This document shows, piece after piece, positions 60,981-64,000 of a stretch of 64,000 bases of DNA. Numbering within the stretch: the stretch's first letter is position 1; every line of letters begins with the position of its first letter. A program made the translations under genes and the position numbers. The stretch comes from Oscillospiraceae bacterium. Its GTDB lineage: Bacteria > Bacillota > Clostridia > Oscillospirales > Acutalibacteraceae. The DNA is taken from positions 1-64,000 of the forward strand of contig SVPZ01000005.1 of the NCBI GenBank assembly GCA_015065605.1, written 5' to 3'. The notes under the pieces are model-generated. The model did not search any database, was not told where the DNA came from, and saw only the letters and a program-made list of their open reading frames with translations.

Positions 60981-63900
60981 ATGCGAAACCAGTATAGAAG
61001 AAAAGGTTTTAACAGAGTTTTCGGCATTGTTTGTGCCATAGCTTTGCTTTTTACCGCCATTTACGTACCCTTTACCGTAAGTGCTGCGGGCACAGCTCCC
61101 TCTGTTGAAATCAAAGACAATGAGGCTTATGTGTTCGACTTTAGTAGCGCTTTGCCAACAGGTGATGAAAACACAGCTGCTGCAACCGCTGAAAACGGTA
61201 TCGGCTATTACGGCTGGGGTTGGGGTACAAAAAATTACACCGAAGGTGAAACCTCCAACACCGTTCTTCAGGCTGCTAATGCAAGCGGTAAATATTGGGC
61301 AACAAGCGGCGGTTTCCGTTTGCACACCAAGTTGGGTGACGGAAACTATGGCATTTATGCGCTTGAGCCTAATACCAGATACGTGGTATCCTTTAAAATC
61401 CGCGTAATGTCTTCCCCGATAACTGTTGACGGCAGTAAGGAAACCAATAAATCCTATACTAATTTGGTTTATGACGTAAGTTTTGATCCGAAAGCTGACG
61501 GTCAGCAGACTAACTATGTCAATCGTGCCGGAACTACCGCTAAAAAGATATACGAGTCTCTTATCGACAGTAACGTATTTACCCTTTATGACACTAACGG
61601 CAACGGTACTACCTATGCTTGCAGTGAAGACTGGCTTACTGCTACATATTTCATTACCACTCCCGCAGAGTTTAAGCATGATAATGCGCTCGCTTTCTAT
61701 ACCTCTAACTATCATGGTACCAACGTTGAATTTGACGACGTTTCTGTTACCAAGATTGGAGCTGATTCAGGCGTAATTCTCCTTAAAGACGAATATTCCG
61801 CTGCCGATGAGATTTTCTTCGGTAAAGAAGGCGACAAAATCGACCTTAACGCTAAGGATATCAGTGACAGAGCAAAGGACCCCTCTCACACCTTCGAGGG
61901 TTGGTATGCTGATGCAGCCCGTACCGAAAAGATTACCGAGGTTGTCTTCTCCAAAACTGAGGATAAAGTCGTTTATTCCCGTTGGAACGCACCCGTAACC
62001 GTTACCTTTAAAAACACCCTTAATGGTACTGAATCAAAGGTTACCGGTATGGCAGGCGAAAAATTTGCCTATCCTGAGGATCCCACCGATCCCGACGGTA
62101 AGGTATGGTTTATGGGCTGGTACAAAGACGAGGGCTGCACCGTAGCTCACCTTGTACCTCAGTTCGGTTATGCCGACGAAACCCTCTATACCTATTGGAA
62201 GAGCGAAACCCCCGGTTTAACTCAGGACTTTGAAAACTATACTAAGGATAGTTATAAAGTAGCTGTTGACGCAAACGGTCAGAGCTATAAGGATAACCGT
62301 CTTGTTTTCGGCGCTACTATGTCTAAACAGAGCGAAGTAACCTATGATAACAGCGGCTATGCCGTTAAATATCGTTGGAATCCCGTTCAGGTTACCGACA
62401 AAAACGATTATAACTATTATGATACTTCCCGTGTAACCGCTAAGGATAACTATTTCTGGATTGGTAAGGGACTTGAAAATAACACCGTTTATAACGTAAC
62501 CTTTAAGTATCTTGCTGAAAAGGCTCCCGCACCCGTTTCCTTCTATATGGTAACAGGCATTGAACATAACGCTTGGGGCGGTTGCAGACAGTACGATACA
62601 CTTAAAAACGTAACCCTCGAGCTTGACGGTAAATGGCACGAAGTAACCATGCAGTTTACCACCAACTATAACGGTGAAGCAAATAACAGCGTATTCTTGG
62701 GTATTTCCAATACTCAAAACGTTGAATCCATCGTTTATTTCGATGACGTAAAGGTTGAAGCATTTGCTCAGCCTTACGAAAGCGTTATTACCCTTAACAC
62801 CAATATCGACGGTGAAGTTATTAACTTCAAGGGTAAACGCGGAGAAAAAATCGAGTGGCCCGAAATGACCCACCCCGAAAACGCTCCCTTTAACGGTTAC
62901 TATCTTGATAAAAACTTTACTGAAAAGTATGAAAGCGAAGTTTTTGAAAGACTTCCCGTAACCGTTTATGCTCAGTGGCTTTCTTACTCCGGCTTTACTC
63001 AGGACTTTGAAAACTATACCGCTGACAAGTGGAATAAGCAGGTTATTACCAAGAATAATAATACACCTGACGATCCCAGTGACGACTATACCGTTACCTA
63101 TAAGAATAACTATCTTATTTTCTATACCACTATGTCTAAACAGAGTGAAGTAGTAAATAGTGGTAATAATGCTATTAAGTTCCATTGGAATACCGACCCC
63201 GCAACCGATAAGGACGTTTCCAAAAAGGGCGGTAAAAACGGCGATAACCCTGAATCTTATGAACATAGCCGTTATTCTTCTGATGATAACCTTATCTATC
63301 TCGGCAAAGGTCTTGAAGAAAATCAGTATTATGAGGTAACCTTTAAATATAAGGTTGAAAAGGGCGCTCAGGACGCTACCTTCTATATGCTTACCGCTAA
63401 TCCAACAAACTCTTGGGGTGGCAGAGCAACCCATAGAGCTCCCGAAAACGTATCCATTAAGAAGACTGACGGTTGGGTAGAATATTCCTTCTCCTTCACC
63501 ACAGGCGCAATTGGTGGCAATAATGCTGCTTACCTCGGTATTAAGCTTACCAAACACGATGACGTTATTATGTATTTTGATGACGTTAAGATTAAATCTC
63601 TTGCAAACAGTGCCGAAGTTGTTATGTTCCTTGAAACAGGCACGGGTCTTGGCAAGGTTAATCACGTTGGTAAACGCGGTGAAGCACTTAACCTTCCCAC
63701 CATTACTCACGCTGACGGCGCTGAGTTCTTAGGCTGGTACCTTGATGCTTCTTGTACCACTCCTTTTGAGAGTGACGTTTATCCCGTAGCCAATACCACT
63801 CTTTATGCTAAGTGGGCTCCCTACGCTATGACCTTCAGAGAATATCCCTACGGTGGCGGCGCAGGACCTTACAGCGACCCCAATATTAGCGTAGTACATC

Positions 63901-64000
63901 AGAAGGGCGTTGGTAACGGCGACGACCATGCAATGCGCTTCTACGTAAACCGTAAGGTAGATAATAACACCGGTGCAGGTACCTCACAGGCTATCCAGAT
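60981..64000 (+). CDS. Giant jelly-roll/InlB surface protein, N-terminal part (runs past window end)
   Basis: The frame is open from ATG 60981 (AAAGGAG RBS) to the window end, at least 1,006 codons. The signal peptide (about 1-36) ends TVSAAG. Then come a jelly-roll unit of about 220 residues (GIGYYGWGWGTKNY; VEFDDVSVTKI) and two InlB repeats (FEGWYADAARTE, WFMGWYKDEGCT). Two further jelly-roll units follow, each starting LTQDFENYT or FTQDFENYT, and each is followed by an InlB repeat; a fourth unit starts near the edge. It is a third paralogue of the anchored giant proteins. By analogy it may end in a membrane helix and be followed by another GH16 lipoprotein, but that is outside the window. 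Confidence 0.88.
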   Translation, partial: MRNQYRRKGFNRVFGIVCAIALLFTAIYVPFTVSAAGTAPSVEIKDNEAYVFDFSSALPTGDENTAAATAENGIGYYGWGWGTKNYTEGETSNTVLQAANASGKYWATSGGFRLHTKLGDGNYGIYALEPNTRYVVSFKIRVMSSPITVDGSKETNKSYTNLVYDVSFDPKADGQQTNYVNRAGTTAKKIYESLIDSNVFTLYDTNGNGTTYACSEDWLTATYFITTPAEFKHDNALAFYTSNYHGTNVEFDDVSVTKIGADSGVILLKDEYSAADEIFFGKEGDKIDLNAKDISDRAKDPSHTFEGWYADAARTEKITEVVFSKTEDKVVYSRWNAPVTVTFKNTLNGTESKVTGMAGEKFAYPEDPTDPDGKVWFMGWYKDEGCTVAHLVPQFGYADETLYTYWKSETPGLTQDFENYTKDSYKVAVDANGQSYKDNRLVFGATMSKQSEVTYDNSGYAVKYRWNPVQVTDKNDYNYYDTSRVTAKDNYFWIGKGLENNTVYNVTFKYLAEKAPAPVSFYMVTGIEHNAWGGCRQYDTLKNVTLELDGKWHEVTMQFTTNYNGEANNSVFLGISNTQNVESIVYFDDVKVEAFAQPYESVITLNTNIDGEVINFKGKRGEKIEWPEMTHPENAPFNGYYLDKNFTEKYESEVFERLPVTVYAQWLSYSGFTQDFENYTADKWNKQVITKNNNTPDDPSDDYTVTYKNNYLIFYTTMSKQSEVVNSGNNAIKFHWNTDPATDKDVSKKGGKNGDNPESYEHSRYSSDDNLIYLGKGLEENQYYEVTFKYKVEKGAQDATFYMLTANPTNSWGGRATHRAPENVSIKKTDGWVEYSFSFTTGAIGGNNAAYLGIKLTKHDDVIMYFDDVKIKSLANSAEVVMFLETGTGLGKVNHVGKRGEALNLPTITHADGAEFLGWYLDASCTTPFESDVYPVANTTLYAKWAPYAMTFREYPYGGGAGPYSDPNISVVHQKGVGNGDDHAMRFYVNRKVDNNTGAGTSQAIQ

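Noticed and set aside
62217..63710. Long minus-strand open frame (497 codons) opposite the last giant gene
   Set aside because: It is antisense to a clear plus-strand gene with signal peptide and repeats; its translation is low-complexity without domains and there is no RBS. It results from the codon bias of the sense strand.
1..64000. tRNA, rRNA or transposase genes
   Set aside because: I looked for cloverleaf-like ends, rRNA core sequences and transposase motifs and found none that I could support; short tRNAs could still be missed without a search tool.

Overview
The window looks like a chromosomal segment of an anaerobic, endospore-forming member of the Clostridia (Firmicutes), probably an uncultured gut or rumen lineage of the Oscillospirales/Christensenellales kind. 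This rests on a complete spoIIIAA-AH operon, a mre/pbp2/minD cell-shape cluster, consensus SigA promoters, AGGAG/GGTG ribosome-binding sites, type I dockerins, cohesin-like domains, InlB-type (Listeria-Bacteroides) repeats and a Gram-positive (S/N)PxTG-type sorting signal. The species cannot be named from sequence alone.

Layout. (1) Positions 1-1,335 hold the edge of a UvrD-family helicase, an orphan gene and the first copy of a structured repeat. (2) Positions 1,336-15,387 are a long minus-strand housekeeping run, in transcription order: polA, an LMW-phosphatase/RimI fusion, tsaD, lipid kinase, mreB, mreC, mreD, pbp2, minD, mgsA-like, hisS, aspS. A perfect consensus promoter lies in front of minD. 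(3) Positions 15,479-22,262 read on the plus strand: dus, yebC, the eight-gene spoIIIA operon and an Asp23-family gene. (4) Positions 22,263-23,215 look inserted: a multi-hairpin array, an AT-rich orphan gene and the second copy of the structured repeat, followed by a three-S1-domain gene. (5) Positions 24,268-40,851 are a surface-protein region. It has four secreted proteins that join cohesin-like domains to type I dockerins, one protein with an (S/N)PxTG-like sorting signal and 252-bp internal repeats, and one membrane-anchored cohesin-like protein. Interspersed are a CE6-type esterase with InlB repeats, an Mrp ATPase, a sugar transferase/nucleotidyltransferase pair and a TIM-barrel isomerase. 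(6) Positions 40,990-64,000 are a tandem glycan-degradation locus: a 2,183-residue secreted protein ending in a GH16 catalytic domain, then two pairs of 'giant membrane-anchored jelly-roll/InlB protein + GH16 lipoprotein', then a further giant protein cut by the window edge.

How the parts may work together (inference). The giant proteins resemble cell-tethered glycan-capture arms. Each is co-transcribed with a lipoprotein GH16 endoglycanase, giving a Gram-positive counterpart of a polysaccharide-utilisation locus for beta-glucan-like substrates. The cohesin/dockerin proteins could form a separate surface assembly: small proteins carry both partners on one chain and could polymerise, while the membrane-anchored cohesin could tether them. 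None of the enzymes in the window carries a dockerin, so this is not an ordinary cellulosome. The first of the two giant/GH16 pairs is interrupted by one in-frame TAG (TGG to TAG) in the giant gene.

No rRNA, tRNA, CRISPR array or transposase gene was recognised. No gene-free stretch exceeds 300 bases.
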